Shown in pieces: positions 53,471 through 62,557 of a DNA stretch of 64,000 bases; position 1 is the first letter of the stretch; each line of letters starts with the position of its first letter. The position numbers were made by a program, and so were the translations under genes. The notes under the pieces are model-generated. The model was not told the DNA's origin. It did no database searches and saw only the letters and a list, made by a program, of their open reading frames with translations. This DNA is from Thermosyntropha lipolytica DSM 11003 (lineage in GTDB: Bacteria; Bacillota; Syntrophomonadia; Syntrophomonadales; Syntrophomonadaceae). Location: NCBI RefSeq assembly GCF_900129805.1, contig NZ_FQWY01000003.1, positions 44,852 to 108,851 of the forward strand. Direction: 5' to 3'.

Positions 53471-54538
53471 ATGTATTATGATATATATATACTGGTTATC
53501 ATCCTGGCTTTTATAATCTCTTTTGTCGCTGTGCCTTTAAGCATCAAACTGGCTTTTGCCCTGGGGGCAATTGACAACCCAAACCCCCGCAAGGTGCATG
53601 AGCGCACCATGCCCCGGCTGGGAGGTTTAGGCATTTTTGTTGCCTTCATGCTGGGAATGCTGTTTATGCCTGATCTGGCTTTTCCTTTTCGGGGGATAAT
53701 ATATGGAGGCATCATAATTTTCATCGTAGGTCTGCTGGATGACCTGTTCAAACTAAAAGCCTGGATAAAGCTCATCGGGCAGATGGCAGCGGCTGCCGTT
53801 GCTGTTTACTGCGGAATAACCGTAAACTTTGTCACCAACCCTTTTGACGGGATGTTAAACCTAGGGATACTCAGCATCCCGGTAACCCTTTTATGGATAA
53901 TCGGGGTAACCAATGCCATAAACCTTATCGACGGCCTGGACGGACTGGCCGGAGGGGTATCCCTTATCGCGGCAGGTACCCTGGGGGCGATCGCTCTCTT
54001 GAAGGGGAACATGCCGGTATTTTATGCTTCTTTTCTGCTGGTAGGGGCCATACTGGGCTTTTTGCCCTATAACTTTCATCCGGCGAGGACCTTTATGGGC
54101 GATGGCGGTTCTAATTTTTTAGGTTTTGTCCTGGCCTGCCTGGCAGTAAGCGGAACAGCCAAAGGGGCTACGGCTATTTCCCTGTTCCTGCCCATTGTGG
54201 TACTGGGCATACCCATATTTGATACCTTTTTTGCCATCGTGCGCCGGGTAAACCGGGGGGTTCCCATATTTAAGCCTGACCGGGATCATCTGCATCACCG
54301 GCTCCTGGCTTTAGGCTTGAGCCACCGCGGCTGCGTCCTGGTTATATATGGCATAAGCGCTGTCTTTGCCGGGGTAGCCGTAGTGTTAAGCCTTACCAGC
54401 AGTCCCAAGGCCCTGTGGGTGCTAGGAGCTTTTCTGGTTCTGGTAATAATAGCTGCTGAGCGCATAGGCTTATTTAGAGGAGAAGTAAGGGTGGAAGCCT
54501 CCTGGAGGCAGGAAGAAGTCAATCGCTTTAACGGATAG
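53471..54538 (+). CDS. TagO/WecA-type undecaprenyl-phosphate GlcNAc-1-phosphate transferase
   Basis: About 355 residues, roughly eleven transmembrane helices. The family motifs are clear: VGLLDDLFKLKAWIKL near 87-102, NAINLIDGLDGLAGG near 149-163 and the HLHHRL motif near 275, which is typical of WecA/TagO rather than MraY. It starts wall teichoic acid or a related polymer by moving GlcNAc-1-P to undecaprenyl phosphate. An ATG at 53447 is in frame, but the ATG at 53471 fits the protein family start better. The LCP gene follows by 13 bases. Confidence 0.92.
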   Translation: MYYDIYILVIILAFIISFVAVPLSIKLAFALGAIDNPNPRKVHERTMPRLGGLGIFVAFMLGMLFMPDLAFPFRGIIYGGIIIFIVGLLDDLFKLKAWIKLIGQMAAAAVAVYCGITVNFVTNPFDGMLNLGILSIPVTLLWIIGVTNAINLIDGLDGLAGGVSLIAAGTLGAIALLKGNMPVFYASFLLVGAILGFLPYNFHPARTFMGDGGSNFLGFVLACLAVSGTAKGATAISLFLPIVVLGIPIFDTFFAIVRRVNRGVPIFKPDRDHLHHRLLALGLSHRGCVLVIYGISAVFAGVAVVLSLTSSPKALWVLGAFLVLVIIAAERIGLFRGEVRVEASWRQEEVNRFNG

Positions 54539-54551
54539 GGGAAGAGGAGAT

Positions 54552-55634
54552 ATGGCCAAGATAAAAGGATATTTAATTTTAATGCTGGCTGCCGGCCTGG
54601 TTTTCGGCAGTTTTTTCAGCCTGGGAGCCTTTATAACCAGATGGCTCCCTTTAGCAGGGATAGAAGAAAATACAGATGCAGATAATAATTATGAAAAAGG
54701 CGAGCGCGTAAACATCCTGGTCCTGGGTATAGACAAAAGGCCGGGAGAGACGAATGCCCGTTCCGACACCGTGATGCTGGTTTCCATCGACCCGGCTTTG
54801 TCAAAGGCGGTGGTCCTTTCCATACCGCGTGATACCCGGGTAGAGATCAAGGGAAGCCCGGTCGACAAGATATGTTCTGCCAACATGGTAGGCGGGCCTT
54901 CCTATGCGGTAAGAACGGTGGAAAAGCTTTTGGATATAGATATTGACTATTATGTGGCCGTTGACTTCAACGGTTTTAAAGAAATCATCGACACCCTAGG
55001 CGGGGTTACCATTGAAGTTCCCCAGCGCATGTACAAGCCGAGCGAAGATATAGATCTATATCCAGGAGTGCAGAGGCTAAATGGCCGGCAGGCATTAGCT
55101 TTTGTGCGCTACCGGGGCTATATCCAGGGCGATATTGCCCGCACCCAGATGCAGCAGCAATTCATCAAAGCCCTGGCTGATGAAGTATTAAAACCGAAAA
55201 CCCTGGCCAAACTGCCGACCCTTGTAAAACAGGTTAACAAATATGTGGAAACTGATATGGGGGTCAGGGATATGCTTAAGCTGGCAAGCTGGGCTCCCCG
55301 TTTTAGCGCTGACTCCATCATCACCCAGACCCTGCCGGGCTACTTTTATGATGAATACAACAGCCATGGGGTGATGGTAGCCAGCTATTGGATTGCGGAC
55401 AAAAGACAGATAAGCGGCATACTGGATAAACTTTTTGCCGGGGAAACTATGGCCGTAGTAAGCGAGCCTCCGGCCGGATTTTATACTTCCGGAGGCAAGG
55501 TGGCCAAACGGGTAGAGGAAGAAAAAATCTCATCTGAGCGCTCCAGGCTTCCCAGCCCGGGCCACAGCACGCCCGGTGCGATCGAGCAAGGAAGCTATAC
55601 CCCTTCCTTTACCGGCAGTGATGGCTATTTGTAA
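54552..55634 (+). CDS. LytR-CpsA-Psr (LCP) family ligase
   Basis: 360 residues. One N-terminal membrane helix (about 5-28), then the LCP domain: VNILVLGIDKRPGETNARSD near 52-71, SIPRDTRVEIKG near 93-104 with catalytic arginine, and LNGRQALAFVRYRGYIQGDI near 176-195 (Arg residues of the polyprenyl phosphate site). The last 50 residues are low complexity. LCP enzymes transfer undecaprenyl-linked polymers to peptidoglycan outside the membrane. Next to the TagO-type gene this suggests one pathway from polymer start to wall attachment. GAAGAGGAG precedes the ATG. Confidence 0.94.
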   Translation: MAKIKGYLILMLAAGLVFGSFFSLGAFITRWLPLAGIEENTDADNNYEKGERVNILVLGIDKRPGETNARSDTVMLVSIDPALSKAVVLSIPRDTRVEIKGSPVDKICSANMVGGPSYAVRTVEKLLDIDIDYYVAVDFNGFKEIIDTLGGVTIEVPQRMYKPSEDIDLYPGVQRLNGRQALAFVRYRGYIQGDIARTQMQQQFIKALADEVLKPKTLAKLPTLVKQVNKYVETDMGVRDMLKLASWAPRFSADSIITQTLPGYFYDEYNSHGVMVASYWIADKRQISGILDKLFAGETMAVVSEPPAGFYTSGGKVAKRVEEEKISSERSRLPSPGHSTPGAIEQGSYTPSFTGSDGYL

Positions 55635-55635
55635 T

Positions 55636-55676
55636 TAGGGACGGTTCTTTTTTTAAAAACTATTCCGAATCGAAGT
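55636..55676 (+). repeat. dispersed repeat unit after the LCP gene
   Basis: AGGGACGGTTCTTTTTTT, then AAAAACTATTCCGAATCG; begins 2 bases after the stop codon. Same family as the units near 57190, 60945, 63332 and 48371. Confidence 0.9.
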
Positions 55677-55737
55677 ATTTATTTAGCGATGTTAACCTTA
55701 TCCCTTCCGCAGGAAGACAAGGAGGAAGAAGGAAAAA

Positions 55738-57189
55738 GTGCTTTTCAATTCCTATGTCTATATATTCGCCTTTTTGCCGGCAGCCTTTGCCGGATATTTT
55801 TTGCTTGCTTTCAGGTATGAAAAAGGGGCCAAGCTGTGGCTGGTACTAGCCTCGCTTTTTTTCTACAGCTACTGGAATATAAGGTATCTTCCCCTGATCC
55901 TGGTTTCCCTGGGGGTAAACTTTATTCTGGGCAGAAAAATAGGGGAGTTTACCGGAAAAGACAAGGAGAAAGCCCGGCTTTTTCTCATCGCCGGCCTCTT
56001 ATTCAATATCGGCCTTCTGGGCTATTATAAATATGCTGATTTTTTCCTGAGCAATATCAACTATCTCCTTAGGAGCAATCTTCCCCTTCTGCATATTGCT
56101 CTTCCCCTGGCCATAAGCTTTTTTACCTTCCAGCAGATCGCCTATATTGTGGATGCCTACCGGGGAGAGGCCAGAGAGTACGACCTTTTGAACTATGCCC
56201 TTTTTATTACCTTTTTCCCCCAGCTCATTGCCGGGCCTATCGTGCATCATAAAGAGATGATGCCCCAGTTCAGAAATGAGCGCAGCCGCTATATAAATTA
56301 TGAAAACATGGCTAAAGGCCTTTTTATCTTCTGCATCGGCCTTTTTAAAAAAGTGATGGTGGCCGATACCTTTGCCTACTGGGCCAACTGGGGATTTGAC
56401 GGCATTTCCCATCTTACTTTTTTCGAAGCCTGGATTACTTCCCTGGCATATACCTTCCAGCTGTATTTTGATTTCAGCGGCTATACCGATATGGCCATCG
56501 GAGCGGCTCTTTTCTTCAATATAAAGCTGCCGGTAAACTTCAATTCCCCCTATAAATCCCTTGACATTCAGGAATTCTGGCGCCGGTGGCATATGACCCT
56601 GAGCCGTTTCTTGAGGGACTATATCTACATTCCTCTAGGCGGCAACCGCCGGGGGGAGGTTATCACCTACCGCAACCTGATGATAACTTTCCTGATCGGC
56701 GGCCTCTGGCACGGAGCCGGTTGGAACTTTGTCTTCTGGGGCTTTTTGCACGGAGCAGCTCTTATCATCCACCGCCTGTGGCGGAAAACCGGGATAAAAA
56801 TGCCTTCTTTCCTGGCCTGGCTTATCACCTTCAATTTCGTCAATGCCGGCTGGGTATTTTTCCGGGCACAAACTTTTGATGATGCCCTCAAGGTTTTAAA
56901 AGGCATGGCAGGTTTAAATGGGGTTCTTCTCCCCGCCAATCTGGAAGGAAAACTTCCCCTGCTGGATAAGCTTTCCTATCCCTACGGGAGCTTTACCCTG
57001 CAGAATACCCTGGAAGCTTCTATATATATAACCCTGGCTCTTCTTGCCGTATTGCTCCTGCCCAATTCGGTAGAAATGAAAGACCGCTTGCAGCCGAAAC
57101 TGGCTTATGCCTTGCTGGCAGGCTTTTTAGCCTTTGTCAGCATACTCCACCTGACCAATGTAACCCAGTTTCTCTACTTCAATTTTTAA
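55738..57189 (+). CDS. MBOAT family O-acyltransferase
   Basis: 483 residues, about eleven membrane helices, of the AlgI/DltB/PatB type. Conserved are QLYFDFSGYTDMAIGAALFF near 240-259, EFWRRWHMTLSRFLRDYIYI near 279-298 and the active-site histidine in GGLWHGAGWNFVFWGFLHG near 320-338. It should carry acyl groups across the membrane to an extracellular acceptor glycan with the SGNH-like partner encoded next. GTG start after AAGGAGGAAG. The polymer modified is not known; the neighbouring TagO and LCP genes make a wall polymer likely. Confidence 0.93.
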   Translation: MLFNSYVYIFAFLPAAFAGYFLLAFRYEKGAKLWLVLASLFFYSYWNIRYLPLILVSLGVNFILGRKIGEFTGKDKEKARLFLIAGLLFNIGLLGYYKYADFFLSNINYLLRSNLPLLHIALPLAISFFTFQQIAYIVDAYRGEAREYDLLNYALFITFFPQLIAGPIVHHKEMMPQFRNERSRYINYENMAKGLFIFCIGLFKKVMVADTFAYWANWGFDGISHLTFFEAWITSLAYTFQLYFDFSGYTDMAIGAALFFNIKLPVNFNSPYKSLDIQEFWRRWHMTLSRFLRDYIYIPLGGNRRGEVITYRNLMITFLIGGLWHGAGWNFVFWGFLHGAALIIHRLWRKTGIKMPSFLAWLITFNFVNAGWVFFRAQTFDDALKVLKGMAGLNGVLLPANLEGKLPLLDKLSYPYGSFTLQNTLEASIYITLALLAVLLLPNSVEMKDRLQPKLAYALLAGFLAFVSILHLTNVTQFLYFNF

Positions 57190-57232
57190 ATTGGGGACGG
57201 TTCTTTTTTTAAAAACTATTTCGATTCGAAAT
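57190..57232 (+). repeat. dispersed repeat unit after the MBOAT gene
   Basis: TTGGGGACGGTTCTTTTTTT, then AAAAACTATTTCGATTCGAAAT; starts directly after the stop codon. The distal motif differs slightly from the other units. Confidence 0.9.
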
Positions 57233-57300
57233 AACCCTTAAAGGCCAGAGCTTACCGAGTGGGTTTTGGCCGCCCAACCCTGAAGATAAGGAGGCTTATC

Positions 57301-58329
57301 ATGAGTTATAAATCCTGGTTTTTCAGTACCCTTGCCCTTGTCATGCTTTCTCTCCTGGCTGTAGCCGGTTTCAACTGGTATATAGATCCCCACTGGTGTT
57401 TTGGCCCCAGCCACCGTTATAACCAGGTGCAGATGCCTTTTGACGAAAGAGCCCAGAAGACGAATTATGTAAAATTCCATCCTTTTGCCTATGATGCCCT
57501 GCTTTTAGGAAGCAGCCGGGTTACCTACATCAATCCCTATGATTTTTCCGGCTTAAAAGTTTACAACTATGGGGTAAACAATATGCTGCCGGAAGAGTAT
57601 TATGACTATATAGAATATGCTAAAAAGAAAAGGGGCAAGGAATTTGACTATATAATAATCGGCCTTGATTTCTGGACTACCAATCAGAACAAAGAGCTGC
57701 CTTCGCCGATAAAAGAACCGGCATTTTATATAAAACAGGCGGAAAGCTTTGGCTACCGCTACAAGATGCTTTTTTCCTATGACACCTATAAACTGTCCCG
57801 GAAAAATTATCTGGCCGCCGCCCGTTCTTATCCGGTGGATTATTTCTATGACCGCCGCCTGGTAAAACACTTGCGCAGGCTCAGCGAGGAGGAAAGAAAG
57901 GCTAAAATCGAAAATGCGGTTGCCGTTTACCGGGATAGGCTGTACCGGGACTATACTTATGTTTCCTATGCCGAAACTTTTCGCCAGCTGAAAAGAGCCA
58001 ACCCGCATACCCGGTTTATCGTTTTTACCACCCCGGAATCCCTGCCCCTGCTTGAGCTTATCGAAGAACAAAACCTTACTCCTTATTATCAGCAGTGGCT
58101 GCGGGAAAATGTCGAGGTATTCGGGGAGGTTTACCACTTTTCCTATCCCAATTCCGTAACTACCAGTCTGGCCAACTACTATGATGCCAGCCATTTTTAT
58201 CCTCATGTCGGAGCCTGGATCGCCGAGCGTCTGCTGGGCAGAGAGAAAAGAGGCCTGCCGGATGATTTCGGGGTAAAGCTTACCCGGGATAATATCGACC
58301 AGGTATTGAAAAAACAAGCCTTAAGATAG
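57301..58329 (+). CDS. SGNH-like partner of the MBOAT acyltransferase
   Basis: 342 residues from the ATG at 57301 (AAGGAGG 6 bases upstream). N-terminal membrane anchor at about 8-27, then an extracytoplasmic domain. A GSS motif in ALLLGSSRVTYINP near 64-77 gives the possible nucleophile serine, and YDASHFYPHVG near 298-308 holds the D-x-x-H pair expected of an SGNH hydrolase. AlgJ/AlgX and DltD-type partners of MBOAT proteins have the same design. It likely completes transfer of the acyl group to the glycan; family membership is judged by motif and context. Confidence 0.8.
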   Translation: MSYKSWFFSTLALVMLSLLAVAGFNWYIDPHWCFGPSHRYNQVQMPFDERAQKTNYVKFHPFAYDALLLGSSRVTYINPYDFSGLKVYNYGVNNMLPEEYYDYIEYAKKKRGKEFDYIIIGLDFWTTNQNKELPSPIKEPAFYIKQAESFGYRYKMLFSYDTYKLSRKNYLAAARSYPVDYFYDRRLVKHLRRLSEEERKAKIENAVAVYRDRLYRDYTYVSYAETFRQLKRANPHTRFIVFTTPESLPLLELIEEQNLTPYYQQWLRENVEVFGEVYHFSYPNSVTTSLANYYDASHFYPHVGAWIAERLLGREKRGLPDDFGVKLTRDNIDQVLKKQALR

Positions 58330-58485
58330 GCCAAAATATTTTTTCCGCCTGGTGCAAGCCAAACCCTGCCTTGAGCTTATATAAAAATAAAAGGGATTTT
58401 GTGCCGAGGAAAAGGAATATACCATTAAATGTCGAAAAAGTTAAAAAGGAGCAGAAACGAAAGCTAATAAAAGGGGAGATGGAAC

Positions 58486-60939
58486 TTGAAATTGAGCCTT
58501 ATACGCAGCCGGAATGGAAAATACCTCCTGTTGACCATATTTTTATTCCTCATAACTTCCTTAACCCTGGCCTTGCCTCTTCCAGCCCAGGCCAGCAAGG
58601 CTAAAGTGACCGGAAGTGTAGTAAACATCCGTTCCGGGCCCGGTACCAACTACGATATTATAGGCAATATCTACCAGGATACCGAGGTGGAAACGGGCCA
58701 GACGATAAACGGCTGGACGGAAGTAAGCTTTAAAAATATAAATGGCTGGATAAGAAGCGATCTTCTAAGTCCCCTATCCGAGCCAGCTTCCTTCAGTATC
58801 AGGATTACAGCCGGAAGTGCCAATCTGCGCAGCGGGCCGGGAACTTCCCATGCCATAGTCGGACAGGCTTTAAAGGGAGAAGTTTTCCCGGTATTAGAAG
58901 AGCTTGACGGCTGGTACAGGATAAGGACTAAAACCGGAAATATTGCTTATGTCGCTTCCTTCCTGGCCAAAAAAATAACCGCATCTTCCAGTCCGGCCGG
59001 GAATGCCAGCGTGCCTGCACCGGCAGGAAAGCCAGGCGAGATTGAGGTATATCTGGACGGAAAACTCCTCTCCTTTGATGTGCCGCCGATGATAGACAGT
59101 GGTCGCACTTTAGTCCCCCTGCGGGCCATTTTTGAAGCTATGGGAGCCAGGGTGGAATGGAGGAGCGATACCCGCACCGTTATCTCCACCCGGGGGGAAA
59201 CTACGGTAGTCATGACAATTGGGTCTACTTCCCCTACCGTAAATGGAAAAACCGTCCCTATTGATGTGCCGGCGAAAATCGTAAATGGACGCACCCTGGC
59301 CCCCCTTCGTTTCGTAGGCGAAGCCTTCGGCGGCCAGGTAGAATGGGAAGGGAGCACCCGTACGGTGAGGATAACCTCTCCGCCGCCAGCCTCTAACCCT
59401 GCTGCCTTTCCGCCCTATGTAAAGACATCATCCCTTACCAACCTGCGCACGGGAGCCGGCACCAGTTTCAGCGTGGCCGAACAGGCAGCTGCTGGAGAGA
59501 CCCTTCCGGTTCTGGCGGCGAAAGAAGGCTGGTACCAGGTAAGCCGGGGAGGGAAAACCTTATGGGTAGCTTCCTGGGTAGTGGAACCGGTATGGGAAAA
59601 AACTGAATCTGTCCCGGAGAAACCTGTATCTGAACCAGGAAACAGCAACAGCAGCCTGGAAAAAGAAGCCAGTCCGGAGAATACCGATGCCATAAAACAG
59701 CCGGAGCAGGAAAATAAACCGCAGGAAGAGCCGGAAATAGCAAAAGTAAATGAAGTGCGCCTTTCACGCCTGCGCGATGACAAGGGGATAACCGTCAGGA
59801 TAGAGGCCGGAAAAGCGGTAGAGCCTGAAATCATCCAGAGTGGCCGCACCCTTACCTATACCTTCCCGGGTATGGAACTCAAAGGCTTAAACTACATAAA
59901 AGAGCCGGTAGGTTCTGAGCTTTTCGAGGTAAAAGGGGTAAATGAAGAGGGCAAGGCGGTGATAAGGGCAGAAATACCTTACGGAATAGAGTATCAAACC
60001 TATACCGAAAACAACGGCAGGACCAGGGTAATAACTATTCCCAACTTCATCATGGCCGTAGAGAAAAAAGATTTCGGGACCACCGGAGAGAGGGTACTTA
60101 TAACTACCCTTACCGAAGCTGAATATACCCGGGTAATAAGCGGGGACAGGATAGAAATAAAACTGAAACATGTAACCCTGGGCAGGGCTTCCCGCGAATA
60201 CCGCTTCGGCGGCAAAGTCATCGACAGGGTAACTTTTACCCAGGAAAATGACGGAGTAACGGCAGTAATTCAGACCAGAGGCATAGGCGGCTCCAGCACC
60301 GGAAAGAGCGGCGATGGCAATATCCTGAGCGTAATGATAGTAGGAAAAGATGCGGTACCGGTTCGCAACCAGAACCTTATTGTCATCGATCCAGGACATG
60401 GAGGAAAAGAAACCGGTGCCATAAGCCCGAGCGGCTATATGGAGAAAATACCTAATCTGGAAATAGCCCTGGAAGCAGGGCGGATACTTAAGGCCAAAGG
60501 CTATCAGGTCGAGTTCACCAGGACGGATGACACTTTTGTAAGCCTGGAAGAAAGGGCGGCTATGGCCAATCAGCTTAATGCAGCCGTATTTGTAAGCATT
60601 CACAACAACTCCAGCACCAACCGCGAGGCGAAAGGGATAGAAACCTATTTCTATGCCCCGGCTGACCGGCCTCATCTTTTCATACAGAAAGATGAACGGG
60701 AAGACCTGGCCACCTATGTGCAAAGAGAGCTGGTGAGAAGGCTAAACCGTCCTGACCGGGGAGTAAAGCAGGCCAACTTCTCCGTCCTGCGCAATACGAA
60801 CATGCCGTCTATACTTTGTGAAGTAGCTTTCCTCAGCAATCCGGAAGAAGAAATGCTCCTTAAATCCGACTACTTCAAGAGACAGGCAGCTGAGGCCATC
60901 GCCGAAGGAATAGACAGATATATGAAATCGCGAAGATAA
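58486..60939 (+). CDS. multidomain N-acetylmuramoyl-L-alanine amidase
   Basis: 817 residues, secreted: signal peptide about 1-36 (cleaved near AQASKA). Domains in order: SH3b (38-95, NIRSGPGTNYDIIG), SH3b (103-160, NLRSGPGTSHAIVG), copper-amine-oxidase N-terminal-like stalk domain (185-290, SGRTLVPLRAIFEAMGARVE), SH3b (308-365, NLRTGAGTSFSV), a Glu/Pro-rich linker, two AMIN-like beta domains (about 418-620) and the zinc amidase Amidase_3 (VIDPGHGGKETGA at about 632-644, SIHNNSS near 705, catalytic Glu in CEVAFLSNPEEE near 780). It cleaves the amide bond between MurNAc and the stem peptide. TTG start after GGGGAG. Confidence 0.94.
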   Translation: MKLSLIRSRNGKYLLLTIFLFLITSLTLALPLPAQASKAKVTGSVVNIRSGPGTNYDIIGNIYQDTEVETGQTINGWTEVSFKNINGWIRSDLLSPLSEPASFSIRITAGSANLRSGPGTSHAIVGQALKGEVFPVLEELDGWYRIRTKTGNIAYVASFLAKKITASSSPAGNASVPAPAGKPGEIEVYLDGKLLSFDVPPMIDSGRTLVPLRAIFEAMGARVEWRSDTRTVISTRGETTVVMTIGSTSPTVNGKTVPIDVPAKIVNGRTLAPLRFVGEAFGGQVEWEGSTRTVRITSPPPASNPAAFPPYVKTSSLTNLRTGAGTSFSVAEQAAAGETLPVLAAKEGWYQVSRGGKTLWVASWVVEPVWEKTESVPEKPVSEPGNSNSSLEKEASPENTDAIKQPEQENKPQEEPEIAKVNEVRLSRLRDDKGITVRIEAGKAVEPEIIQSGRTLTYTFPGMELKGLNYIKEPVGSELFEVKGVNEEGKAVIRAEIPYGIEYQTYTENNGRTRVITIPNFIMAVEKKDFGTTGERVLITTLTEAEYTRVISGDRIEIKLKHVTLGRASREYRFGGKVIDRVTFTQENDGVTAVIQTRGIGGSSTGKSGDGNILSVMIVGKDAVPVRNQNLIVIDPGHGGKETGAISPSGYMEKIPNLEIALEAGRILKAKGYQVEFTRTDDTFVSLEERAAMANQLNAAVFVSIHNNSSTNREAKGIETYFYAPADRPHLFIQKDEREDLATYVQRELVRRLNRPDRGVKQANFSVLRNTNMPSILCEVAFLSNPEEEMLLKSDYFKRQAAEAIAEGIDRYMKSRR

Positions 60940-60944
60940 TTTTC

Positions 60945-60988
60945 ATTTGGGGACGGTTCTTTTTTTAAAAACTGTTACGAATCGAAAT
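60945..60988 (+). repeat. dispersed repeat unit after the amidase gene
   Basis: ATTTGGGGACGGTTCTTTTT, then AAAAACTGTTACGAATCGAAAT; begins 6 bases after the stop. The rest of the gap to 61219 holds two short inverted repeats (ATCGC/GCGAT near 61052 and CTGTTTT/AAAACAG near 61076) but no gene. Confidence 0.9.
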
Positions 60989-61130
60989 AGATTAAACAGG
61001 GGATACAGGGCTACGATTTTTTAGATTTCTTAAAAAGCCGGGAAGAAAGAAATCGCTGCGCGATAGCTTTTGCTCCTGTTTTAACGGAAAACAGCGCAAA
61101 AAAACCATTCCCCTGTGCTCACATCTTCCC

Positions 61131-61159
61131 TTGCCAAACAGGCATAAATATGGCATGAT
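61131..61159 (+). promoter_or_regulatory. possible promoter of the NfeD-slipin operon
   Basis: TTGCCA (61131-61136), 17 bases, CATGAT (61154-61159), with TG three bases before it. The -10 match is weak. Confidence 0.35.
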
Positions 61160-61219
61160 TTTGGAAAACCTATTTATAAAACTTCTTTCTTCTCATTCTT
61201 GCCCAAGGAGGTGAAATCA

Positions 61220-62557
61220 ATAAGATATAGGAAGAAATTTTTAATACTTATCCTGCTTTTTCTGCTCTGTATTCCCCAGGCCATCAAAGCTGACCCCAAA
61301 AATCCCCGGGTATTCACGGTAAAAATCGAAAACATGGTTACAGCCGGCACCGCCCAGCATGTGATAAGGGCGATAGATGAAGCAGAAAAGGAAGGGGCCG
61401 AAGCCCTGGTAATCTTCATCAACACCCCGGGGGGACTGGTAAATGCCACCTTGGACATGATAGAAAGGATGACTAATTCCCGCATCCCGATCATAACCTA
61501 TGTTGCCCCTAAAGGAGCCATTGCCGCTTCTGCCGGCACCTTTATCCTGATAAGCGGCGATATTGCCGCCATGTCCCCGGGAACAACCTGCGGAGCAGCC
61601 ATGCCGGTTGCCCTTTCCAATCCGGCCGAAGCTCCCCAGGCGGCGGACCAGAAAACCATAAACTTCCTGGCCCAGCACATGCGCAGCATAGCCGAACAAA
61701 AAGGAAGGCCGGGGGATGTGGCCGAAAAATTTGTCACCGAAAACTTGAGTTTAACCTATGACCGGGCTTTAGAAAAGGGTATAATCGATTTAACAGCGGA
61801 TAACCTAGATGACCTTTTAGCCCGGATCAATGGTTATAAGGTAAAAACTGCGGAAGGGGAAAAAAGCCTGCAAACGGCTGATGCCCGCATAATTCCGGTC
61901 GAAAAAACCGTAAAAGAAAAAGTAACCGACCTGGTCAGCAACCCCCAGATAGCCGTAATCCTCATCATGATTGGCATTTACGGCCTGATAACCGGATTTA
62001 ACTCACCCGGGTTTTTCCTGCCCGAAGTTTTGGGTTCCATATGTCTTTTGCTGGGCCTTTACGGGCTGGGCCTATTTGAAATCAATATTGCGGCCGGCAT
62101 CTTTATACTCCTGGGAATAGGCCTTTTAATTGCCGAGGCCTTTACCCCTACTTACGGAATACTGGGAACGGGAGGAGTGATAAGCCTTGTTCTGGGAATT
62201 ATTTTCTTGCCGGTGGAGCCCATGATGCCAGGTGAATGGTTTAGCGGACTTAAATTTGTTGCCGTAAGCATAGGGGTAATAACCGCGCTTTTTGTGCTCC
62301 TGATTTTAACCAGCCTGATAAAGCTGCGTAAAAAGCCGCCGGTCGAAGTAGAAGCGGAAATGAAACAGGAAATCGGAGTAGTAGTAAGAGAGCTCAACCC
62401 GGAAGGCATGGTAAAAGTATATGGCGAAATATGGAATGCCCGCACCGAAAATGGGGAAAATATTCCGGAGGGAAAAAAAGTAAAAGTAGTAGGTCGCCGG
62501 GGCATGCAGCTTATAGTAAGCCCGGCGGAAAAAAAAGACAAGGAGGTTGAAAAATGA
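61220..62557 (+). CDS. NfeD family membrane serine protease (ClpP-like)
   Basis: About 445 residues: signal peptide or anchor (RYRKKFLILILLFLLCIPQA), ClpP-like protease domain (VIFINTPGGLVNATLDMIER, with nucleophile Ser in AIAASAGTFILIS near 103-115 and Lys of the catalytic dyad nearby), four to five membrane helices (about 240-370) and a C-terminal NfeD OB-fold (VKVYGEIWNARTENGENIPE). The frame starts at TTG 61199, but a perfect AAGGAGGTGA at 61205-61214 lies inside that extension and is correctly spaced only from an ATA codon at 61220, which I take as the probable start. It overlaps the slipin gene by 4 bases; such pairs act in membrane quality control. Confidence 0.88.
   Translation: MRYRKKFLILILLFLLCIPQAIKADPKNPRVFTVKIENMVTAGTAQHVIRAIDEAEKEGAEALVIFINTPGGLVNATLDMIERMTNSRIPIITYVAPKGAIAASAGTFILISGDIAAMSPGTTCGAAMPVALSNPAEAPQAADQKTINFLAQHMRSIAEQKGRPGDVAEKFVTENLSLTYDRALEKGIIDLTADNLDDLLARINGYKVKTAEGEKSLQTADARIIPVEKTVKEKVTDLVSNPQIAVILIMIGIYGLITGFNSPGFFLPEVLGSICLLLGLYGLGLFEINIAAGIFILLGIGLLIAEAFTPTYGILGTGGVISLVLGIIFLPVEPMMPGEWFSGLKFVAVSIGVITALFVLLILTSLIKLRKKPPVEVEAEMKQEIGVVVRELNPEGMVKVYGEIWNARTENGENIPEGKKVKVVGRRGMQLIVSPAEKKDKEVEK

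Noticed and set aside
58371..58604. Open frame before the amidase gene
   Set aside because: It overlaps the amidase signal peptide in another frame, has no ribosome binding site and shows no domain.
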